NCBI GenBank assembly: GCA_964627045.1
Contig: CAZVIK010000034.1
Location: 1-27,522 of the forward strand
Direction of reading: 5' to 3'
DNA: 27,522 nt
Origin: CAZVIK01 sp964627045
GTDB taxonomy: Bacteria; Acidobacteriota; Terriglobia; Bryobacterales; Bryobacteraceae
A model generated the notes under the pieces. That model saw nothing but the letters and a program-made list of their open reading frames with translations, was not told where the DNA came from and did not search any database. Every line of letters begins with the position of its first letter. The first letter of the stretch is position 1. The translations under genes were made by a program, and so were the position numbers. This document shows, piece after piece, positions 21,691 through 27,522 of the stretch.

Positions 21691-22825
21691 ATGACCCTCG
21701 AGGAACTCGAACGCGAATACATGCCGCTCCGCCAGCAATCGGAAGCTGTGCGGAGCTATCTTTGACTCCCCCAAGAAACAGTCGCAACTAGCCGAAATCG
21801 AAAAGCTGGTCTCCGCCCCCGACTTCTGGAATTCGCCCGAACGCAGCCAGAAGATCATGCAGGACCGCAAGCGCCTGGAAGAGGCTATCGCCAACGAGGC
21901 GTCCCTGCGCGCGGCCGCCTCGGACCTGGAAGCCCTCTTCGAGCTGTTCCGCGAGGGCGAGGCCGTCGGCAACGACATCGAGCAGGAAATGAAACGCCTG
22001 CGCGAGCGGCTCGCCGAACTGGAGACGGCCATGCTGCTGGCCGGCGACAACGACCGGCTCAGCGCCATCGTCACGATTCACCCAGGCGCGGGCGGCACCG
22101 AAAGCCAGGACTGGGCCGAGATGCTCGAGCGCATGTACCTGCGCTGGGCCGAACGCAAAGGGTTCGGAACGTCGGTAACCGACCGGCTCGAAGGCGAAGG
22201 CGCGGGCATCAAGTCGGTCACTTTCGAGGTCAACGGCGAGAACGTCTACGGCCTGCTGCAATCCGAGGTCGGCGTGCACCGGTTGGTGCGCATCAGCCCG
22301 TTCGACGCCAACGCGCGGCGGCATACGTCGTTCGCCTCGGTGTTCGTCTATCCGCAGGTGGACGACGAGATCAAGATCGACATCAAGCCCGAGGATTTGC
22401 GCGTCGATACGTTCCGGTCGAGCGGGGCGGGCGGGCAGCATGTGAACCGTACCGACTCGGCCATACGGATGACGCACCTGCCCACGGGCATCGTGGTGCA
22501 GTGCCAGAACGAGCGCTCGCAGCACAAGAACCGCGCCAGCGCATTGAAGCAGTTGCGCGCGCGGCTCTACGAACACGAAATGGCCAAGAAGAAGGCCGAA
22601 GACGACAAGCTGGAGGCGGGCAAGCTCGACATCAACTTCGGCAGCCAGATACGCAGCTACGTGCTGGCGCCCTACCGGCTGATCAAGGACCATCGCACGA
22701 AATTGGCGATCGGCGATGTGGACAAGGTGCTCGACGGCGGGCTGGACGATCTCATCCAGGCGTGGCTGGTCTTCCGCAAGACGGGCAAGACCGCCGGCGA
22801 TGGGAAGGACGACGCGGTGGATTGA
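21691..22825 (+). CDS. prfB: Peptide chain release factor 2, expressed by +1 frameshift
   Basis: Releases nascent chains at UGA and UAA. The reading frame is in two parts: 21691-21762 (24 codons, MTLEELEREYMPLRQQSEAVRSYL, then in-frame TGA at 21763-21765), and from 21764 in the +1 frame to the stop at 22825, which adds 353 residues for a total of 377. Both landmark motifs are in place: Ser202-Pro-Phe204 for UGA/UAA recognition and Gly247-Gly-Gln249 for hydrolysis, three residues short of their E. coli positions (205-207, 250-252). The recoding site is intact, so the gene is functional and autoregulated by RF2 level, not a pseudogene. No prmC follows; the next gene is tsaC-like. Confidence 0.96.
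21752..21766 (+). promoter_or_regulatory. Programmed +1 frameshift site in prfB
   Basis: The slippery CTT precedes the in-frame TGA and a C (CTT TGA C, 21760-21766). GGAG at 21752-21755, four bases before the CTT, acts as the internal SD-like stimulator. The ten bases TATCTTTGAC are identical to the E. coli prfB site. Low RF2 makes the ribosome pause at UGA and slip to GAC. Confidence 0.93.
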
Positions 22826-22886
22826 GGCCGCCGGACGCCGGGACGAGGCTCGATGCGGCGCGCGAAGGCGTGCGCCGCGAACGCGG

Positions 22887-23834
22887 ATGGAAACACGAGA
22901 CCATGGCGGGGCGGTACGGCCGGAGGATCTGGCGCGCGCGGCGGAGTTGATCCGCTCGGGCCGCCTGGTGGCGTTTCCCACCGAGACGGTATATGGGCTG
23001 GGGGCCAACGCGCTCGACGCCGAGGCCGTGCAGCGAATCTTCGAAGCCAAGGGGCGCCCCTCCACCAGCCCGCTGATCGTGCACGTCGATTCGATCGAGA
23101 TGGCGCAGGCCGTGGCGCGGGAATGGCCGAAGACGGCGAGCCGGTTATCGGCGGCCTTCTGGCCCGGGCCACTCACGCTGGTGCTTCCGAAGCGGCCGGA
23201 GATCCCGGACATCGTCACCGCCGGTTTGCCCACGGTCGGGATACGCATGCCGTCGCATCCGGTGGCGCTGGCGCTGGTGCGAAAGGCAGGCGTGCCGATC
23301 GCGGCGCCCAGCGCTAATCCCTTTACAAGGCTTTCGCCGACGACGGCGGACCACGTGCGCGAAATGCTCGCCGGGCGCGTCGAGATGGTGCTTGACGGCG
23401 GTCCGTCGGAGGTTGGGATCGAATCGACGGTGATTTCGCTGGCGGTGACCCCGGCGGCGCTGCTACGGCCCGGGGCGGTGACGCGGGGGCAGATCGAGGC
23501 GGTCATCGGGCCGCTGGAGATGGGCGGATGGGCGCCGGGCGCGGCGCACGCCTCGCCGGGAATGCACCGGAAGCATTACAGCCCGCGAACACGGCTTTTC
23601 ATCGTGAAGGACGCCGCTTCGTTGCCGCCGGGCAGGGGCGTCTACCTGGCGCGCGGGGCGGCTTCGGCCGTGCCGATGCCACAGGAGGCGGCCGCCTACG
23701 GCGCGGTTCTCTACCGGACGCTGCACCGGTTGGACCGCGAGGGATGGGACTGGATCGCGGTAGAGGCCGTTCCGGACACGCCGGAGTGGACCGCCGTTCG
23801 CGACCGCCTGATGCGGGCCGCCCACGCGGACTAG
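22887..23834 (+). CDS. tsaC: L-threonylcarbamoyladenylate synthase, Sua5 type
   Basis: Makes threonylcarbamoyl-AMP from Thr, bicarbonate and ATP, the first step of t6A37 synthesis in ANN-decoding tRNAs. The YrdC domain (about 12-200) shows GRLVAFPTETVYGLGANA, IFEAKGRPSTSPLIVHV, FWPGPLTLVL, VGIRMPSHP and IAAPSANPF. The linker ASPGMHRKHYSPRT and a C-terminal Rossmann-like Sua5 domain (about 230-315) make it the long form (315 aa). ATG 22887 is chosen as the first start giving a compact N-terminus; no SD is evident and an earlier start cannot be ruled out. It lies 61 bp after prfB, so the two are likely co-transcribed. The two tRNA-Thr genes, tRNAs for ANN codons, that lie 3.4 kb away are among its expected substrates. 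Confidence 0.92.
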   Translation: METRDHGGAVRPEDLARAAELIRSGRLVAFPTETVYGLGANALDAEAVQRIFEAKGRPSTSPLIVHVDSIEMAQAVAREWPKTASRLSAAFWPGPLTLVLPKRPEIPDIVTAGLPTVGIRMPSHPVALALVRKAGVPIAAPSANPFTRLSPTTADHVREMLAGRVEMVLDGGPSEVGIESTVISLAVTPAALLRPGAVTRGQIEAVIGPLEMGGWAPGAAHASPGMHRKHYSPRTRLFIVKDAASLPPGRGVYLARGAASAVPMPQEAAAYGAVLYRTLHRLDREGWDWIAVEAVPDTPEWTAVRDRLMRAAHAD

Positions 23835-23864
23835 CGCCGCCTGCGGTAAGATGGCGGGAACCGC

Positions 23865-25112
23865 ATGACGCGCTACCGGTGGTCCATCCTCGCGTTGTTG
23901 TTCCTGGTGACGACGAACAACTACCTGGACCGCATCGTCTTCTCGGTACTGATCCCGGTCATCCGGGACGACCTGCACATCTCCACCGAGCAGTACGGGT
24001 ACGTGACGGCGGCCTTCAAGACCGCCTACATGATCGGCTTCCTGGTGGCGGGCCGGTTCATCGACACGTATGGAACGCGGTTGGGGTATGCGATTTCGAT
24101 CGTGTTCTGGTCGGTGGCCGCGGTGCTGCACGCCGCCTCGCGCAGCGCGCTGCAATTGAGCTTCTGGCGCGCGCTGCTGGGCGTGGGAGAATCGGGAAAC
24201 TTCCCGGCGGCGGTCAAAGCCGTGGGCGAGTGGTTTCCGAAGAAGGACCGCGGGCTGGCGACGGGCATCTTCAATTCGGGTACAACCCTCGCGTCCATTG
24301 TCGGGCCGCCGATGTTCGTTTGGATGGCGGCCAATTTCGGCTGGCGGATGTGTTTCCTGCTGACCGGGGCGACCGGGTTCGTGCTGGTCGTGATCTGGTG
24401 GATTTGCGCGCGGCCCCCGGAAAAGAACGCGATGGTGAATGCCGCGGAATTGGCCTACATCCAGAGCGACGCCGAGGAGCAGGACGCGGGCGGCGCGAGG
24501 ATCGGGATGCTCGCGGTGCTGAAGTACCGGGAAGCATGGGGTTTCTCGATCGCCAAAGGCCTGGCCGATCCGGTCTGGTGGTTCTATCTGGAATGGCTGC
24601 CGCTATACCTTGTCGACGTGCGCAGTTTCAACATGCAGGCCGTGGGGTGGGCTGTGCCGGCCGTGTATGTGACCGCCGGGGTGGGGAGCGTGGCCGGCGG
24701 TTGGCTCACGGGCAAGTTCCTTCGGCGCGGGTGGGGACACTGCCGGGCGCGGAAGACGGCGATGGCGATCTGCGTGTCCCTGATGCCGCTGGGAGCGCTG
24801 GCGGTGATCGCGCCGAATCCCGTGGTCATGATCGCGCTGATCGGAATCGCGACCGGGGCGCACCAGGGGTGGTCGGGGATCCTGTTCACGACGACGACCG
24901 ACATGTTCCCCAAGCGCGCCGTGGCATCGGTGAACGGATTGGGCGGCGCGATCGGGGGTCTGGGCGGGATCTTATTCTCGTCACTCCTTCCCGGGTGGCT
25001 GGTACCCCACTTCGGATACAAGCCCATCTTCTTGGTGATGGGATGCCTGCATCTGTTGGCCCTATTGACCTTCCACCTTTTGGCTGGCCGGATGCGGCGT
25101 GTGGAGATGTAA
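23865..25112 (+). CDS. MFS transporter, ACS family (ExuT/hexuronate-like)
   Basis: A 415-residue inner-membrane proton symporter with about 12 hydrophobic segments and a central loop near 185-215. The N-terminus WSILALLFLVTTNNYLDRIVFSVLIPVIRDDL and the motif-A segment GFLVAGRFIDTYGTRLGY are those of the anion:cation symporter family, whose characterised members carry hexuronates, glucarate and related sugar acids. RALLGVGESGNFPAAVKAVGEWFPKKDRGLATGIFN, the family's second conserved stretch, is also present in outline. Substrate is inferred only from family. The start ATG 23865 is 30 bp after tsaC; a weak TAAGAT box lies 12 nt before it. No sugar-acid catabolic genes adjoin it. Confidence 0.88.
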   Translation: MTRYRWSILALLFLVTTNNYLDRIVFSVLIPVIRDDLHISTEQYGYVTAAFKTAYMIGFLVAGRFIDTYGTRLGYAISIVFWSVAAVLHAASRSALQLSFWRALLGVGESGNFPAAVKAVGEWFPKKDRGLATGIFNSGTTLASIVGPPMFVWMAANFGWRMCFLLTGATGFVLVVIWWICARPPEKNAMVNAAELAYIQSDAEEQDAGGARIGMLAVLKYREAWGFSIAKGLADPVWWFYLEWLPLYLVDVRSFNMQAVGWAVPAVYVTAGVGSVAGGWLTGKFLRRGWGHCRARKTAMAICVSLMPLGALAVIAPNPVVMIALIGIATGAHQGWSGILFTTTTDMFPKRAVASVNGLGGAIGGLGGILFSSLLPGWLVPHFGYKPIFLVMGCLHLLALLTFHLLAGRMRRVEM

Positions 25113-25171
25113 AGAGGCCGCGCACCGCATCCCCTAATTGTTGGTGATCGGTACTAGTTCTTTCCTAGGCG

Positions 25172-25177
25172 TATACT
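25172..25177 (+). promoter_or_regulatory. -10 box for the Flp pilin gene
   Basis: TATACT lies in the 202-bp gap after the MFS gene, 138 bp before the GTG start at 25315. The leader would therefore be about 130 nt, the longest proposed in this window. No -35 is evident. Confidence 0.4.
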
Positions 25178-25314
25178 CTCGAAAGGGCTATTGAACGCGA
25201 GGGCCGCGGCGGACAGCATCGGGGAAGGACACGCAGCGAAGGTGCTGGCTACCGTGGTGCGCGTTAAAGCCCTGGGGCCAGTTGCGCGAGACGCAATCCG
25301 GCAGGAGGACGAAC

Positions 25315-25497
25315 GTGAACTGGAACCGGTTTCTCTACGAGGAAGATGGGCAGGACCTTGTCGAGTACACGTTGTTGTTGGCCATGGTTTGCCTGGCATC
25401 GGCGGCGTTGATGATCACCGCTGGCGGCTCCATCAGCGGGATCTGGACAACGACCAACAACAACCTCTCATCGGCCCACTCGATGGCAACCCAATAG
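25315..25497 (+). CDS. Flp/Fap family type IVb pilin
   Basis: A 60-residue prepilin. The leader MNWNRFLYEEDG ends at Gly12, followed by QDLVEY, exactly the G/xxxxEY processing site of Flp prepilins with Glu and Tyr at mature positions 5 and 6. The hydrophobic helix (about 19-37, TLLLAMVCLASAALMITAG) and a short polar tail complete it. After cleavage by a TadV/CpaA-type peptidase it would polymerise into a Tad pilus. GTG 25315 is chosen because AGGAGG lies 6 nt upstream. No cpa/tad assembly genes are in the window, so this is an orphan pilin here. It is followed 114 bp later by the sugar transferase, which has its own promoter. Confidence 0.9.
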   Translation: MNWNRFLYEEDGQDLVEYTLLLAMVCLASAALMITAGGSISGIWTTTNNNLSSAHSMATQ

Positions 25498-25569
25498 CGC
25501 GACGGACGCCGGCAACGGCTGCCAGCGCGCCTCCGGAACGCCCGCAGGGGTCCTCGCACGGACCTGGCG

Positions 25570-25578
25570 TGCTAGACT
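25570..25578 (+). promoter_or_regulatory. Extended -10 of the sugar transferase gene
   Basis: TGC-TAGACT ends 6 nt before an in-frame TTG at 25585 and 33 nt before the ATG at 25612. It could give either a leaderless TTG start or a leader of about 27 nt to the ATG. Confidence 0.5.
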
Positions 25579-25611
25579 TGCCTGTTGAGATGGCCCCGCC
25601 TCCGGGGCGTT

Positions 25612-27003
25612 ATGACTCGTCTGATCCGCGACCTGGTTCCCGTCCACGTGCTTTCGCTCCTGATCACGGAAGCATGCCTGATGTTCTGTTGCTTCACGGC
25701 GGCCTGCTACCTGATGTTGGATGTCGATCCGATGGTCTACCTGGTCTATGACGGCGGCCTCGGACGGATCGCGCTGATCGAGTTGACGCTGCTGGCCGGG
25801 ATCTACCTGAACGACTTGTACGGAGACGTGCGGGTGCGCAGCCGGATGCGCCTGGTGCAGCAGGGTTGCCAGGTGCTGGGCTTCGCGTTCCTGTTTCAGG
25901 CGGTGCTCGGATACCTGAGCCGCGATCTGACGCTGCCGCGTTGGACGATGCTGGCGGGTAGCGGGTTGAGCTTCGTCTGTTTCATCGCGTGGCGGCTCTT
26001 TTACAGCGAGGTCGTGTTGAGCGCCGGCGCCGAGGAGCGGCTGCTGCTGTTGGGAAGCGACGCGCTGAACGAGCGGGTATCGGGGTGGCTCGACCGGCAC
26101 CCGGAGTTGGCCATCCGCGTGGCGGGGCGGGTGAGCGACGAAGAACTGGAACGGGTCTGCACCCGCCAGGAGGACGGCGCACCGCGTTTTCCGGGGTTGC
26201 CGGACGCCGTGGCGCGGACCAGGGCGGACCGGATCGTGGTCGGGATGCGCGAGCGGCGCGGGCGTGTGCCGCTGCGCGACTTGCTGGAACTCCGGTTTGC
26301 CGGCGTCCTGGTCGAGGAATCCAGCGCCACCTACGAGCGGGTGTTCAAGCGTGTATCGCTGCGGGACCTTCGAGCAAGCCAGTTGGTCTACTCCGCGAAT
26401 CTGGGGCCGCGCCGCGCGAGCCTGGACCTCCAGTTGGCCTACTCCACCGTGATCGCGGTGGCGGCGTCGGTGTTGCTTTCGCCGGTGATGGTGATTGTAG
26501 CGCTGGCGGTGAGACTGACCTCCAAGGGCCCGATTCTGTACCGCCAGACCCGCGTGGGGCGGGGCGGGGCGGCGTTCACGCTGTACAAGTTCCGTTCGAT
26601 GCGCGAGGACGCCGAGGCGGCCACCGGCGCGGTCTGGGCGGCCAAGGACGATCCCCGCGTGACTTCCATCGGGAAATGGCTCCGGCTCCTGCGGCTGGAC
26701 GAGTTGCCGCAGTTGTTCAACGTCCTGCGCGGCGAGATGTCGATTGTGGGACCGCGTCCGGAGCGGCCGGAATTCGTGCGGCAACTCGCCGAAAGCATCC
26801 CGTTTTACCCGCAGCGGCACTGCGTGAGGCCCGGCATCACGGGCTGGGCGCAGATCAACCACAAGTACGGCGACTCGCTGGAAGACGCGGCGACCAAGCT
26901 GGAGTTCGACCTGTACTACATCAAAAACATGTCGTTCGCCTTCGACATGTACATCATGTTCCACACCGTCAAGACGGTCCTGTTGAGCCGCGGCGCGCAA
27001 TAG
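25612..27003 (+). CDS. Polyprenyl glycosylphosphotransferase (WbaP/EpsB-like sugar transferase)
   Basis: A 463-residue membrane enzyme that transfers a sugar-1-phosphate to undecaprenyl phosphate, starting exopolysaccharide synthesis. Four N-terminal helices (about 10-130) and a CoA-binding-like cytoplasmic domain (about 140-265, EERLLLLGSDALNERV) precede one more helix (about 278-303) and the catalytic Bac_transf domain: GPILYRQTRVGRGGAAFTLYKFRSM, LLRLDELPQLFNVLRGEMSIVGPRPERPEF, GITGWAQIN and FDLYYIKNMSFAFDMYIMFHTVKTVL. The layout is like the EpsB type linked to PEP-CTERM/exosortase systems; that link is recalled, not proved here. ATG 25612 gives MTRLIRDLVP, the usual family start; TTG 25585 would add nine residues and match a leaderless start. 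Confidence 0.9.
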   Translation: MTRLIRDLVPVHVLSLLITEACLMFCCFTAACYLMLDVDPMVYLVYDGGLGRIALIELTLLAGIYLNDLYGDVRVRSRMRLVQQGCQVLGFAFLFQAVLGYLSRDLTLPRWTMLAGSGLSFVCFIAWRLFYSEVVLSAGAEERLLLLGSDALNERVSGWLDRHPELAIRVAGRVSDEELERVCTRQEDGAPRFPGLPDAVARTRADRIVVGMRERRGRVPLRDLLELRFAGVLVEESSATYERVFKRVSLRDLRASQLVYSANLGPRRASLDLQLAYSTVIAVAASVLLSPVMVIVALAVRLTSKGPILYRQTRVGRGGAAFTLYKFRSMREDAEAATGAVWAAKDDPRVTSIGKWLRLLRLDELPQLFNVLRGEMSIVGPRPERPEFVRQLAESIPFYPQRHCVRPGITGWAQINHKYGDSLEDAATKLEFDLYYIKNMSFAFDMYIMFHTVKTVLLSRGAQ

Positions 27004-27027
27004 CGGTCCGCCCGCGCGGGCTCCGCA

Positions 27028-27057
27028 TTGACCGGCATGGGGCGCATCCCGTACAAT
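27028..27057 (+). promoter_or_regulatory. Promoter of the tRNA cluster
   Basis: TTGACC (27028-27033) and TACAAT (27052-27057) are 18 bp apart, each matching consensus at five of six bases. This is the strongest sigma70-type match in the window, as expected for stable RNA. The tRNA-Gly begins about 47 nt past the predicted start. Confidence 0.75.
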
Positions 27058-27110
27058 CGGAACTGGAAGGCGAGGTGTGCCCGGGGCGCGCGCGAGCTTC
27101 CGACGGGCGG

Positions 27111-27185
27111 GCGGGAGTAACTCAATGGTAGAGTCACAGCCTTCCAAGCTGTTGGTTGCGGGTTCGATTCCCGTCTCCCGCTCCA
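27111..27185 (+). tRNA. tRNA-Gly (anticodon TCC)
   Basis: The acceptor stem GCGGGAG (27111-27117) pairs with CTCCCGC (27175-27181), discriminator T, and CCA is encoded. The anticodon arm ACAGC/GCTGT encloses CTTCCAA, giving anticodon TCC (27143-27145) for GGA codons. The T arm GCGGGTTCGATTCCCGT is normal. Confidence 0.97.
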
Positions 27186-27193
27186 GGATTTTT

Positions 27194-27202
27194 TGCTAGA
27201 AT
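27194..27202 (+). promoter_or_regulatory. Internal extended -10 between tRNA-Gly and tRNA-Thr
   Basis: TGC-TAGAAT follows a T6 run just past tRNA-Gly. It is an extended -10 close to consensus, giving a start about 8 nt before tRNA-Thr(TGT), so the last three tRNAs (and whatever follows) may have a second promoter. Confidence 0.45.
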
Positions 27203-27216
27203 CGGTAGTTTGCCCG

Positions 27217-27292
27217 GCTGGCGTAGCTCAGTTGGCAGAGCATCTGATTTGTAATCAGAGGGTCGGGGGTTCAAATCCCTCCGCCAGCTCCA
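27217..27292 (+). tRNA. tRNA-Thr (anticodon TGT)
   Basis: The acceptor stem GCTGGCG (27217-27223) pairs with CGCCAGC (27282-27288), followed by T and an encoded CCA. The anticodon arm TCTGA/TCAGA encloses TTTGTAA, giving anticodon TGT (27250-27252) for ACA codons. D and T arms are canonical. As a decoder of ANN codons it should carry t6A37, linking it to the tsaC gene upstream. Confidence 0.97.
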
Positions 27293-27327
27293 GTTTGGCA
27301 GCGCCGCCAGCGCGCCGGGTTGAGTTT

Positions 27328-27416
27328 GGACGGGTGGCCGAGTGGTTAATGGCAGCAGACTGTAAATCTGCCGCTCCTAGCGGGCTACGGAGGTTCGAAT
27401 CCTCCCCCGTCCACCA
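27328..27416 (+). tRNA. tRNA-Tyr (anticodon GTA)
   Basis: A class II tRNA of 89 nt with a long variable arm. The acceptor stem GGACGGG (27328-27334) pairs with CCCGTCC (27406-27412), followed by A and an encoded CCA. The anticodon arm GCAGA/TCTGC encloses CTGTAAA, giving GTA (27362-27364). The variable arm pairs around CTAG in 27373-27386. Confidence 0.97.
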
Positions 27417-27468
27417 GACTCTCCGGCGGAGCGGCCGGCGGCCGCCGCGGGCGCGAGGGTGTTCAAGG

Positions 27469-27522
<54 letters not shown>

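Noticed and set aside
21691..21765. prfB as a pseudogene interrupted by TGA
   Set aside because: The TGA lies in a textbook CTT-TGA-C frameshift site with an upstream GGAG, and the downstream frame is full length with SPF and GGQ motifs.
21788..23506. A 572-codon minus-strand frame across prfB and tsaC
   Set aside because: It is antisense to two conserved genes with intact motifs, and its product is low-complexity.
27010..27021. GCCCGCGCGGGC palindrome after the sugar transferase as a terminator
   Set aside because: It is short, GC-only, without a T-run; chance occurrence is likely at this GC content.
25468..27147. A 559-codon minus-strand frame across the sugar transferase
   Set aside because: It runs through the start of tRNA-Gly and the tRNA promoter, is antisense to a clear Bac_transf gene, and has no domain.

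Overview
The window is high-GC bacterial chromosome, almost entirely housekeeping. It most likely comes from an Acidobacteriota member of the Bryobacterales/Solibacter type. The basis is a full-length ADOP permease (a family named for its expansion in Acidobacteria), a tandem pair of small secreted 'TGKW' proteins with Gly/Pro-rich tails, a short PheT, and a WbaP/EpsB-like sugar transferase. This is an inference from family distribution; no rRNA is present to confirm it.

Layout. 1-4122 (mostly minus): the 3' end of an unknown gene, then a minus-strand cluster of a dolichyl-phosphate-glucosyltransferase-like GT2 enzyme, pheS and pheT. 4131-6908: lysS and an overlapping LolC/E-type permease, divergent from the GT2 gene across a TATAAT box readable on both strands. 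6909-8991: two tandem paralogous exported proteins, each with its own promoter (the first also has a strong terminator), then a small phosphoesterase with a terminator. 9076-11532: the ADOP permease. 11672-12433 (minus): a lone MlaF-like ABC ATPase. 12511-16802 (plus): a lytic transglycosylase/amidase pair for peptidoglycan, a class-I glutamine amidotransferase, then an IscR-like Rrf2 regulator 32 bp ahead of clpP. 16875-18559: a four-helix membrane protein and a GH5 glycosidase. 18804-21503 (minus): efp and a type IV toxin-antitoxin pair, abiEi-abiEii, with a clear palindromic operator. 21691-25112 (plus): prfB with an intact programmed +1 frameshift, a Sua5/TsaC enzyme and an ExuT-like MFS carrier. 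25315-27003: an isolated Flp pilin and a polyprenyl glycosylphosphotransferase. 27111-27522: a tRNA cluster Gly(TCC)-Thr(TGT)-Tyr(GTA)-Thr(GGT), cut by the right edge. It carries the same four tRNAs that precede tufB in E. coli, so tuf is predicted just outside.

Themes. Translation dominates: pheS, pheT, lysS, efp, prfB, tsaC and four tRNAs. Envelope functions come second: LolC/E, MlaF-like ATPase, transglycosylase, amidase, sugar transferase, pilin. Many genes share an extended -10 promoter (TGC-TAnnnT or TATACT), and in several the -10 lies only 6-9 nt before the start codon, suggesting frequent leaderless mRNAs.

I found no CRISPR array, IS element, integrase or phage. The only clearly accessory module is AbiE. 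The points most worth checking are the AbiE operator/promoter, the extended Arg loop of EF-P, PheT lacking its tRNA-binding OB domain, the LSTGF signature of the ABC ATPase, and the leaderless-promoter pattern.
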